Assembly (NCBI GenBank): GCA_007748055.1
Contig: CP036279.1
Span: forward strand, 1,798,001-1,862,000
Direction of reading: 5' to 3'
Length of the DNA: 64,000 nucleotides
Origin: Kolteria novifilia
Lineage (GTDB): Bacteria; Planctomycetota; Planctomycetia; Kolteriales; Kolteriaceae
Part shown: positions 37,386-44,525 of the stretch, in pieces
How positions within the stretch are numbered: the first letter of the stretch is position 1
Layout: every line of letters starts with the position of its first letter
Position numbers and translations under genes: made by a program
Notes under the pieces: generated by a model
The model's input: the letters and a program-made list of their open reading frames with translations, nothing else
Told to the model about the DNA's origin: nothing
The model's database searches: none

Positions 37386-38915
37386 TTGACCGAAGGTGCA
37401 TCCAAACTCGAACAGGTCCGGATCGACAAGCTCGAGAAGATCCGAGCGCTCGGGCTCGACCCGTGGGGGGGACGCTTTGACGATCGCCAAACGATCGCCG
37501 ACGTGGCGTCGCAGGCTCCCGAGGAGCCGGGAACGACGACCGAGACCGTGGTTCGCGTCGCCGGCCGCATCCTGGGACTTCGCGACAAGGGCCGCGTCGT
37601 CTTCATCGACTTGCAGGACAAGACCGGTCGCATTCAGCTCTTCATCGGCAAGAAACAAGTCGGGGAAGAGAACTGGAACATCGTCGGCCTACTCGACCTT
37701 TGGGATCTGGTCGGGGCCGAGGGGAAGTTGGGGCGGACGAAGACCGGCGAGGCGAGCGTCTTCGTCGAATCGCTGACCCTTCTCACCAAGACGATTGCCC
37801 ATCCTCCCGAAAAGTACCATGGCGCCCAGGACATCGAGATTCGACTGCGGCGGCGCTATCTCGACATGATTCAGAACCCGGAAGTCCTCGCTCGCTTCGA
37901 AAGCCGGGCGAAGATCGTCCGCTTCATTCGCGAGTTTCTGGGGCAGCGCGAGTTCGTCGAGGTGGAAACGCCGACGATGCACTCGATCGCCGGAGGCGCC
38001 GCGGCTCGTCCCTTCGTCACGCATCACAACGCGCTCGATATCGAGCTCTTCATGCGAATCGCTCTTGAGCTTCCCCTCAAGAGATGCTTGGTGGGGGGCG
38101 TCGATCGGGTTTACGAGATCGGACGTGTTTGGCGCAACGAAGGAATCGACGCCAGCCACAACCCCGAGTTCACGATGCTCGAACTCTACGAGGCATACGG
38201 CGACTACGAAACGATGATGGAGCTGACCGAGTCGCTCATCGTCGGAGCGGCCGAAGCGCTGGGCAATGGGCTGAAGCTTCCCTACGGCGAGCGCGAGATC
38301 GACATGACCCGCCCCTGGCGGCGGGCGACGTACGACGAACTGCTTCGCGAGAAGTACGGCTTCGGACTCGACGATACCGAACAAGCACGCGCCGAGGCGA
38401 TCAAGCGAGAGATCGAGGTCGACGGAAAGCATCCCGACGTCATCATGGACGCCCTGTTCGAGGAAGGGGTCTCGGATGAGTTGGTCGCTCCGACCTTCGT
38501 CATCGACTATCCGGCTTCGATCTGTCCGTTGACGAAACGCAAAGCCGGCAACGAACGCGTCGCCGAGCGCTTCGAGCTTTTCATCAACGGGATGGAAGTC
38601 GCCAACGCCTATACGGAACTAAACGATCCGCTTCTTCAGGAACAGCTCTTCAGCACGCAGCTCGAAGGGCAAGAGGAAGAGGACTCGATGGCGAAGATGG
38701 ATCACGATTTCATCGCCGCGCTCAAGCATGGGATGCCGCCGGCGGGAGGTCTTGGGATCGGCATCGACCGCTTGGTGATGTTGCTGACCAACAGCCAGAC
38801 GATTCGCGATGTCATCATCTTCCCGCTGCTGAGGCCCGAACGCGGGCAGGGTGGGAAGGAGTCGTCCGAAGAGCATGCCGGCGACGGGGAAGTTCTCGAC
38901 GACGAGAGCGACTAG
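37386..38915 (+). CDS. lysS: Lysyl-tRNA synthetase, class II
   Basis: 509 residues, normal for LysRS-II. It charges tRNA-Lys with lysine. The N-terminal OB fold binds the anticodon (VRVAGRILGLRDKGRVVFID). The catalytic domain has motif 1 near EVETPTMHSIAGGAAARPF, motif 2 in RVWRNEGIDASHNPEFTML and motif 3 in GGLGIGIDRLVMLLT. It starts at TTG (37386) with GGAAAGG eight bases upstream. A 25-residue acidic, poorly conserved tail (about 485-509) ends at a TAG that lies in a palindromic repeat (ACTAGTGCTTCGGG). The tail may therefore have been added or altered by that element. Confidence 0.96.
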   Translation: MTEGASKLEQVRIDKLEKIRALGLDPWGGRFDDRQTIADVASQAPEEPGTTTETVVRVAGRILGLRDKGRVVFIDLQDKTGRIQLFIGKKQVGEENWNIVGLLDLWDLVGAEGKLGRTKTGEASVFVESLTLLTKTIAHPPEKYHGAQDIEIRLRRRYLDMIQNPEVLARFESRAKIVRFIREFLGQREFVEVETPTMHSIAGGAAARPFVTHHNALDIELFMRIALELPLKRCLVGGVDRVYEIGRVWRNEGIDASHNPEFTMLELYEAYGDYETMMELTESLIVGAAEALGNGLKLPYGEREIDMTRPWRRATYDELLREKYGFGLDDTEQARAEAIKREIEVDGKHPDVIMDALFEEGVSDELVAPTFVIDYPASICPLTKRKAGNERVAERFELFINGMEVANAYTELNDPLLQEQLFSTQLEGQEEEDSMAKMDHDFIAALKHGMPPAGGLGIGIDRLVMLLTNSQTIRDVIIFPLLRPERGQGGKESSEEHAGDGEVLDDESD

Positions 38916-38971
38916 TGCTTCGGGCCAACGGAACTTCAGGGTGCCACTGGCTGGTTGTCAGCCAGTGCCAA
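38913..38971. repeat. GCCACTGGCTG palindromic element at lysS stop
   Basis: It begins with ACTAGTGCTTCGGG, where TAG is the lysS stop, and contains a CACTGGCTG-GTTGT-CAGCCAGTG hairpin (38945-38967). The same left end and hairpin recur at 41472-41511 and the hairpin twice at 48271-48335. A possible right end, TTGGAACAGAGCGACTGG, is at about 39003-39020. Confidence 0.75.
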
Positions 38972-39020
38972 GGGTGAGGGTTACACCACCACCTGCTTTG
39001 GGTTGGAACAGAGCGACTGG

Positions 39021-39253
39021 CAGTCCTGATGGGTTCGTTCGTGACATGAAATCCTGGCCCTCAGATCGTGCGGGAGTTTGCCCAATCACCGGCGTATCCC
39101 GCAATGCCCACGGCGAGCGTATCCCGCAATGCCCACGGCGAGCGTATCCCGCAATGCCCACGGCGAGCGTGTCCCGCAATGCCCACGGCGAGCGTGGGAA
39201 TGGCACCCAGGAGTTCGTTGGGCAATGAACTAACCAATCAGGACACTAGGTCG
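39021..39253. repeat. TIR-type element with 25-bp internal tandem repeats
   Basis: The left end CAGTCCTGATGGGTT and the right end ACCAATCAGGACACTAG (about 39236-39250) are imperfect inverted copies of the ends at 61297/61453. Inside are four exact 25-bp units starting at 39092, 39117, 39142 and 39167 (GCGTATCCCGCAATGCCCAC core; the last changes to GTGTCCC), then GTGGGAATGGCACCCAGGAG. It carries no coding sequence. With the preceding repeat it fills the 434-bp gap between lysS and the transporter genes. Confidence 0.8.
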
Positions 39254-39349
39254 CGACCTCGGGGAGAGCCCCGGCCACGTACACAGACCCCGAGCACCGA
39301 GTCGCCATGTTGATGACGACAGGTCTCGGAGACGCTCATGGAGGAGCCG

Positions 39350-40687
39350 ATGTACAAGCACTTGCTGTGTTCACGCTACCTGACAACCCGCTATATCGCG
39401 CTCTTTTCGGTCGTCAGCGTGATGCTCGGCGTCACGACGATGATTGTCGTCAACAGCGTCATGGGTGGGTTTCGACAACGGATGCTCGAACGCTTGCACG
39501 GCATCCTCTCGGACGTCATCGTCGAATCGACGACGATGGATGGGTTTCGCCATCCCGACGAGATCATGAGTCGCATCAACGCAGCGGTCGGAGACAAGAT
39601 CGAGGCGATGACACCCGCGATCGAAGTCTTCGGGATGCTCCACTTCCAGAACAATGGGCTTGGGCAGACCTTCACGCGGCCGGTGCGGCTGGTTGGCGTC
39701 GATCCGAAGGGTAGGGCGGCCGTCGGGGAGTTCGGCGATCACCTGCTCAACGCCGACAATTCAAAGGATCCCTCCTTCGAACTCCGCGCCGACGGCAAGG
39801 AGTGGCGCGAGAAAAACGCCGATCTCTTCGACCCGAAATTCGGCGTTCCGAAGGCCGGATCGATCATCGGTTACCAAATCGCCACCTTCCGCGGGTCGAA
39901 CATGTTCGAGGACCAGTTCCTGATTCGCCCGGGGCAGGAGGTCGTGATCACGACCGTCACCGCGGGAAGGAAGCCGGAGCCGGTCTCCGATCGTCTCGTC
40001 GTGGTCGATCACTTCCGCAGTGACATGAGCGAGTACGACAGCAACTACGTCTTCATGCCGTTGAAGGAACTTCAGGAACGGCGCCGCATGGGCGACGCGG
40101 TGACGGCGATCCAGATCAAACTCAAGGATGAAGCCGACTCGCCCGCGGTGGTGGGGGCCTTGCGAGCCGCGCTGCCGCCGACCTTCTTCCACGTGCAAAC
40201 GTGGGAGGACAAGCAGGGCCCGTTGCTGCAAGCCGTCAAGGTCGAGGCCGCCATCCTCAACATCATCCTCTTTTTCATCATCGCGGTGGCCGGTTTCGGC
40301 ATCCTCGCGATCTTCTACATGATCGTCTACGAGAAGACGCGGGACATCGGCATCCTCAAGGCGCTCGGCGCTTCCAACGTCGGGGTCATGAACATCTTTC
40401 TCGGCTACGGCTTCATTCTCGGGCTGGTCGGCTCGGTATTCGGGGTGATTCTCGGCGTCTCGATCACGCTGAACATCAACGAGATCGAAGAGACGATCTA
40501 CAAGTGGACAGGCCTTGAGCTCTTCCCCCCCGACATCTACTACTTCAAGGAGATCCCGGCCCAACTCGATCCGATGACCGTTGTCTGGATCGTGGCCGGT
40601 GCCCTCTTTATCGCGGCGGCCGCGAGCGTGCTGCCGGCGATTCGTGCATCGAAGCTACGACCTGTGGAGGCCCTGCGCTATGAGTGA
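39350..40687 (+). CDS. LolC/LolE-type ABC transporter permease
   Basis: 445 residues. One N-terminal membrane helix (FSVVSVMLGVTTMIVVNSVMGGF) is followed by a large extracytoplasmic domain of about 250 residues. Three C-terminal helices come next (NIILFFIIAVAGFGILAIFYM; IFLGYGFILGLVGSVFGVIL; VWIVAGALFIAAAASVLPA). This FtsX-like layout and the ending ASKLRPVEALRYE match LolC/E and MacB permeases. With the ATPase it should extract lipoproteins from the inner membrane or act as a related mechanotransmission transporter. ATG at 39350 is preceded by GGAGGA. It overlaps the ATPase gene by eight bases. Only one permease is present, so the complex may be a homodimer. Confidence 0.87.
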   Translation: MYKHLLCSRYLTTRYIALFSVVSVMLGVTTMIVVNSVMGGFRQRMLERLHGILSDVIVESTTMDGFRHPDEIMSRINAAVGDKIEAMTPAIEVFGMLHFQNNGLGQTFTRPVRLVGVDPKGRAAVGEFGDHLLNADNSKDPSFELRADGKEWREKNADLFDPKFGVPKAGSIIGYQIATFRGSNMFEDQFLIRPGQEVVITTVTAGRKPEPVSDRLVVVDHFRSDMSEYDSNYVFMPLKELQERRRMGDAVTAIQIKLKDEADSPAVVGALRAALPPTFFHVQTWEDKQGPLLQAVKVEAAILNIILFFIIAVAGFGILAIFYMIVYEKTRDIGILKALGASNVGVMNIFLGYGFILGLVGSVFGVILGVSITLNINEIEETIYKWTGLELFPPDIYYFKEIPAQLDPMTVVWIVAGALFIAAAASVLPAIRASKLRPVEALRYE

Positions 40688-41459
40688 TGCGGAAACGAAC
40701 GAAGCCGAAGTCATCCTGGAAACCAAGGGCATCTGCCGGAGCTACTTTCGTGGCACCGAGGTTCCTGTGCTGCGTGGCGTCGATCTCGAGGTCCGGCGTG
40801 GCGAGATGGTCGCCATCGTGGGAGCGTCCGGTTGCGGGAAGAGCACGTTGTTGCACGTGATGGGGACGCTCGACGTTCCCGACGCGGGCGAAGTTTGGTG
40901 GCGGGGCAAGAAGATCGATCACCGGAAGCGACGTGCTTGCGATCGCTTCCGCAACGAGTCGGTGGGCTACGTCTTTCAGTTCTACCACCTGCTGCCGGAA
41001 CTGAACGCTCTTGAGAACGTCATGCTTCCGGCCCTCATTCGTGAATCGATCTTTACCTACTGGACGCGCCGCCGCGGAATCCGCAAACGCGCCGAGGAAT
41101 TGATGGAACGGGTGGGGCTCGGTCACCGCATGGACCATCGTCCGGCTCACTTGAGCGGTGGCGAACTTCAGCGAGCCGCGATCGCGCGCTCCTTGCTGGG
41201 CGATCCGGAACTCCTTCTCGCCGACGAGCCGACGGGCAACCTCGACGCCGAGACGGGCGAAGGGATCATCCAGCTCCTCTGTGAACTCTCGCGTGACGAG
41301 AATCTGTCGATCGTGCTCGTCACTCACGACGCCGAGTTGGCCAAGCGGACCGATCGCGTCCTGCGTCTGGTTCAGGGGGCGCTGATCGAGGAAGGCGCCG
41401 ACGACGTCTTGCCCGTGGCGGGCCATCTGGATGAATCTCCCTCGAGCATGGCCTGCTAA
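40680..41459 (+). CDS. lolD: LolD-type ABC transporter ATP-binding protein
   Basis: 259 residues. Walker A GASGCGKST, Q loop in VFQFYHLLPELNALENV, signature LSGGELQRAAIARSLL, Walker B LLLADEPTGNLD, and the H loop in IVLVTHDAELA are all intact. LSGGELQR with PTGNLD is typical of the LolD/MacB/FtsE group. The start ATG overlaps the end of the permease gene (ATGAGTGA), giving coupled expression. An insertion of about 20 residues (FTYWTRRRGIRKR) in the helical domain is longer than in E. coli LolD. It powers the adjacent permease at the inner membrane. Confidence 0.92.
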   Translation: MSDAETNEAEVILETKGICRSYFRGTEVPVLRGVDLEVRRGEMVAIVGASGCGKSTLLHVMGTLDVPDAGEVWWRGKKIDHRKRRACDRFRNESVGYVFQFYHLLPELNALENVMLPALIRESIFTYWTRRRGIRKRAEELMERVGLGHRMDHRPAHLSGGELQRAAIARSLLGDPELLLADEPTGNLDAETGEGIIQLLCELSRDENLSIVLVTHDAELAKRTDRVLRLVQGALIEEGADDVLPVAGHLDESPSSMAC

Positions 41460-41471
41460 CGCACTGGTCCG

Positions 41472-41511
41472 ACTAGATCTTCGGGTGCCACTGGCTGCTT
41501 GTCGGCCAGTG
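41472..41511. repeat. GCCACTGGCTG palindromic element
   Basis: CTAGATCTTCGGGTGCCACTGG begins 13 bp after the lolD stop. The hairpin CACTGGCTG / CGGCCAGTG follows. It is the same family as 38913 and 48271. It and the promoter at 41729 are all that is recognised in the 314-bp gap 41460-41773. Confidence 0.7.
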
Positions 41512-41728
41512 ACAACGGGATAGGTCTTCCCCAGCACAAGCGTCAAGTCGGAACAGAGCACCACGACGCTCGTCTCCTTTCCTTCCCATCCTTCGCTGAT
41601 CGGGCCGGCACGCTATCATCATTGGTTAGGGCCGCGCCGACCCCGTCGGACATGCTCCCGCGATGGATCCGTCCGGGTTCCCCATCGCTCGTCGCGATCC
41701 CAGCCGGATCCGTGCGATCCGAAATTCT

Positions 41729-41757
41729 TTGACAATGAATACCGTTCGCAATAAAGT
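41729..41757 (+). promoter_or_regulatory. Promoter with operator-like repeat, PerR/Fur-family gene
   Basis: TTGACA and TAAAGT with exact 17-bp spacing. The -10 region lies within the imperfect inverted repeat TTCGCAA-TAAAG-TTGCAAA, a possible autoregulatory site. Because the promoter spans an upstream in-frame ATG (41735), that ATG cannot be the start. The ATG at 41774 with AGAGGTGG is the real one. Confidence 0.6.
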
Positions 41758-41773
41758 TGCAAAAGAGGTGGCA

Positions 41774-42226
41774 ATGGGAAGCGAACGTCATGTCGATTCC
41801 TGCGAGGAGCTCTTCCGTGCGTGCGGAATGCCGCTGACGATCCAGCGTCGGATCATCTTTGAGGAGCTCTCCCAGCGAAGCGACCACCCGACGGCGGACC
41901 AGATTTTCCAATCCGTGCAGGATCGGTTGCCGGGTTTGTCCCGAACGACGGTCTACCGGGTGCTGGAGGCGCTGGTCGAAGCTGGACTGATTCAGCGAAT
42001 CTGTCACCCTGGTGCGACGGCGCGCTACGACGCGAACATGAACCGCCATCACCACGTGGTTTGTCTGAAGTGCCAACGGGTGATCGACTTGCATTCCAGC
42101 GAGCTCGATGCTCTCGCGGTGCCGAAGGGCCTCGACGGAAGTTTTCGCGTCTTGGATGTGTCGGTGCATTTTCGCGGACTCTGTGCCGAATGCCAAGAGA
42201 AGCAAGATACCGCCAACCTGGCGTGA
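41774..42226 (+). CDS. perR: Fur-superfamily regulator, PerR-like
   Basis: 150 residues. The N-terminal winged helix has HPTADQIFQSVQDRLPGLSRTTVYRVLEAL. The dimerisation domain carries HHHVVCLKCQRVIDL and GLCAECQ, the two CxxC pairs of the structural Zn site. The regulatory-site residue is Asp in RYDANMNRHHH, at the position of PerR Asp85, where E. coli Fur has Glu. This favours a peroxide-sensing PerR role. The next gene encodes a dihaem cytochrome c peroxidase, a fitting target. It was started at 41774 from the ribosome site. A manganese, zinc or iron sensor cannot be excluded. Confidence 0.82.
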   Translation: MGSERHVDSCEELFRACGMPLTIQRRIIFEELSQRSDHPTADQIFQSVQDRLPGLSRTTVYRVLEALVEAGLIQRICHPGATARYDANMNRHHHVVCLKCQRVIDLHSSELDALAVPKGLDGSFRVLDVSVHFRGLCAECQEKQDTANLA

Positions 42227-42338
42227 TCCGATGCCGAGGGCGACGGGTTCGCTCGGGTTCCTCCCCCACCACCGCACGCGAATGGTTTGTTTCTGCTTTC
42301 CACAACTGGTCAACGCCTAACGAGGAGTGGGGAATTCG

Positions 42339-43622
42339 ATGGTTCGTCTCAAACCGATCATGGTCCTGGCGGTGCTGGGATTGTTTGGGTGTGGCAAGTC
42401 CGCCGCGCCGAAAGTGACTGACGAGAAAGCTACGCAAGAGCCGGCGCCCGCGTCGCAAGAGACCACGCCGGAGCCGTCCGGACCCGAGGTGGTGGAGATC
42501 GAGGAGATCTTCACGCTGCCCGCGGCCGACGACAAGAGCAGCAAGCTCGACGCGGCCGCGATCAAGCAGTTTCTCGCCAACGACGCCAATCATCAGCCGA
42601 TCATTCCCGCCGCTCCGGTGGGACTCGACGATCCCGCGAAGTACATTCCCGAGGAGAGCCCGCTGACTCGGGCCAAGGTCGAACTGGGACGGTTGCTCTA
42701 CTTCGATCCCCGGCTTTCCAAGGACGAGACCATCTCTTGCGCGAGCTGCCACGATCCCGAGATGGGCTGGGCGGATGCCTCTCCCGTCTCGACGGGAATC
42801 GGGGGACAGAAGGGGGGCCGCAGTGCTCCGACGGTCATGAATCGCCTCTATGGCAAGACCCAGTTCTGGGATGGACGGGCGGCGTCGCTCGAGGAACAGT
42901 CGCTCGGTCCGATCGCCAACCCGATCGAGATGGGCTTCACCCACGACCTGGCGGTCGAGCGGCTCAAGGGGATCGAAGGCTATCAGCTCTTCTTCGACAA
43001 GGTCTACGGGGACATCAACGCCGACAACATCGCCAACGCGATCGCGGCGTTCGAGCGAACCGTCCTGGTTGGCGGGTCCCCCAACGACTACTACGAGGCC
43101 GCGAAACCGGGGCTGAGCCTCGAACCGGAAGAGATCGAGGAACTCGACGAAGACGTTCAGGCCAGCATCAAGAAGAAGCTCGCGGACCACAAAGCCCACC
43201 CGATGAGCGAGGCCGCGATGCGGGGGCGTAAGCTCTACTTCGGCAAGGCCGAGTGCAGCCTGTGTCACGTCGGCTACAACCTCTCCGATGAGCTCTTCTA
43301 CAACATCGGCGTCGGGATGAACGCGGACAAACCCGATGAGGGGCGTTCGGTCATCAGCAAGAACGACAAGGAGTTGGGAGCGTTCAAGACGCCTTCGCTG
43401 CGGAACATCAAGGACACGGCTCCCTACATGCACGACGGGAGCCAGATGACCCTCATGGATGTCGTCAAGTGGTACAACCAGGGCGGCCATCCGCACACCA
43501 ATCTTCATCCGCGGATCAAGAAGCTCAACTTGACCGACGATGAGATGAAGGATCTCGTGATCTTCATGGAAGAGGGGCTCAGCGGTCCGGTTCCGAACAT
43601 TCCTCCGCCGCAGCTTCCTTAG
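42339..43622 (+). CDS. Dihaem cytochrome c peroxidase (MauG/CcpA family), lipoprotein
   Basis: 427 residues. The N terminus [20 protein letters not shown] has a lipobox ending at Cys18, so it is predicted to be membrane-tethered outside the cytoplasm. A Pro/Glu-rich linker follows. Haem-binding motifs are CASCH (134-138) and CSLCH (306-310). Between them, [12 protein letters not shown] is typical of the family; near the end, [18 protein letters not shown] contains a distal ligand region. It reduces H2O2 to water with electrons from cytochrome c. It starts 112 bp after the PerR-like gene on the same strand. GAGGAG lies before the ATG. Confidence 0.93.
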   Translation: MVRLKPIMVLAVLGLFGCGKSAAPKVTDEKATQEPAPASQETTPEPSGPEVVEIEEIFTLPAADDKSSKLDAAAIKQFLANDANHQPIIPAAPVGLDDPAKYIPEESPLTRAKVELGRLLYFDPRLSKDETISCASCHDPEMGWADASPVSTGIGGQKGGRSAPTVMNRLYGKTQFWDGRAASLEEQSLGPIANPIEMGFTHDLAVERLKGIEGYQLFFDKVYGDINADNIANAIAAFERTVLVGGSPNDYYEAAKPGLSLEPEEIEELDEDVQASIKKKLADHKAHPMSEAAMRGRKLYFGKAECSLCHVGYNLSDELFYNIGVGMNADKPDEGRSVISKNDKELGAFKTPSLRNIKDTAPYMHDGSQMTLMDVVKWYNQGGHPHTNLHPRIKKLNLTDDEMKDLVIFMEEGLSGPVPNIPPPQLP

Positions 43623-43655
43623 ATCGGCCGTGCGGGAACCATCTCGAGACCGATT

Positions 43656-43683
43656 GGGGGCTGGCTTCACGGAGGCCGGCCCC
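43656..43683 (+). terminator. Possible terminator after peroxidase gene
   Basis: GGGGGCTGGC and GCCGGCCCC(C) form a stem with one G-U pair, followed by GTTTC, about 35 bp after the stop. The T run is weak. The rest of the gap to 44034 shows no gene. Confidence 0.4.
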
Positions 43684-44034
43684 GTTTCACGGACACCGGC
43701 GACCGCTTCCGTCACGCAACTGCCGGCGACGGTTGTCGTTTCCTCTCCTTTCCCCCTCTGATGCCCGCCACGTCCGATTCGTCCGGGACCCGTGTGGGGA
43801 ATGGGCGTCTCGTGCGCTATTTATCTAAGACCATCGCGGGACGTTGCCATGCCGTCGGCCGACGGGAGGTGTTTGGGTTCGTTTCACTTTCGGTGAAACA
43901 GGCGTCCTGGGTCACGGGATGGAAGACCGACGAACCTGGAATCACGCCTTCTTTGTGCATCGACGCCGTTTTCGAGCTAGAATCAACGGTGAATGCTTGA
44001 ATGCCAAGGAAGAATGAGGCACGGGAGCCAATTC

Positions 44035-44505
44035 ATGTCGACGATGCGGGTCGAATTCATCAATCCCTTCGTGGGAGCCGCGCTCAACGTCTTCAAAACG
44101 ATGATAGCCACGGAACTTCAGCGTGGTCAGATCTACTTGCACCGTCGCGAGCAGGCCCACTCCGGGCTGAGCGGTGTTATCGGTCTCTCCGGGCGCGCCA
44201 TCGGTACGGTCGCCATCGTCGTCGACAACCCGACCGCTATTGCCATCACCTCCCGATTCCTCCAGATGGAGATCGATGGAGTCAACGAAGACGTCGTCGA
44301 CTGCATGGGCGAGGTCGTCAACATGGTCGCCGGCAACGCGAAGGCCCAGCTCGAGGAGTACGACTTGTCCATTTCCTTGCCGTCGATCATTCGAGGCGAG
44401 GACCATCTCATCGAGTTCCCCAGCGACGTCACCCCGATTTGTGTTCCCTTCACCGGCGAAGTGGGCAACGTGTTGCTCCAGGTCGGGTTCGTGGTCAAGG
44501 ACTGA
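44035..44505 (+). CDS. CheX-like chemotaxis phosphatase-family protein
   Basis: 156 residues. The CheC/CheX fold is indicated by VEFINPFVGAALNVFKTM, GLSGRAIGTVAIVVDNPTA, and the active-site helix DVVDCMGEVVNMVAGNAKAQL with the E-x2-N pair (Glu93, Asn96) that dephosphorylates CheY-P in CheX. It may therefore reset a response regulator, but no che or flagellar gene is nearby, so the partner is unknown. GGGAGCC precedes the ATG at 44035. It converges with the UvrA paralog with a 20-bp gap. Confidence 0.85.
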   Translation: MSTMRVEFINPFVGAALNVFKTMIATELQRGQIYLHRREQAHSGLSGVIGLSGRAIGTVAIVVDNPTAIAITSRFLQMEIDGVNEDVVDCMGEVVNMVAGNAKAQLEEYDLSISLPSIIRGEDHLIEFPSDVTPICVPFTGEVGNVLLQVGFVVKD

Positions 44506-44525
44506 GCGTGACGCGACGATCTGAG

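Noticed and set aside
43761-44000. 79-codon open frame upstream of the CheX-like gene
   Set aside because: No ribosome site, no protein-like composition, and it lies in the leader region. Not supported as a gene.
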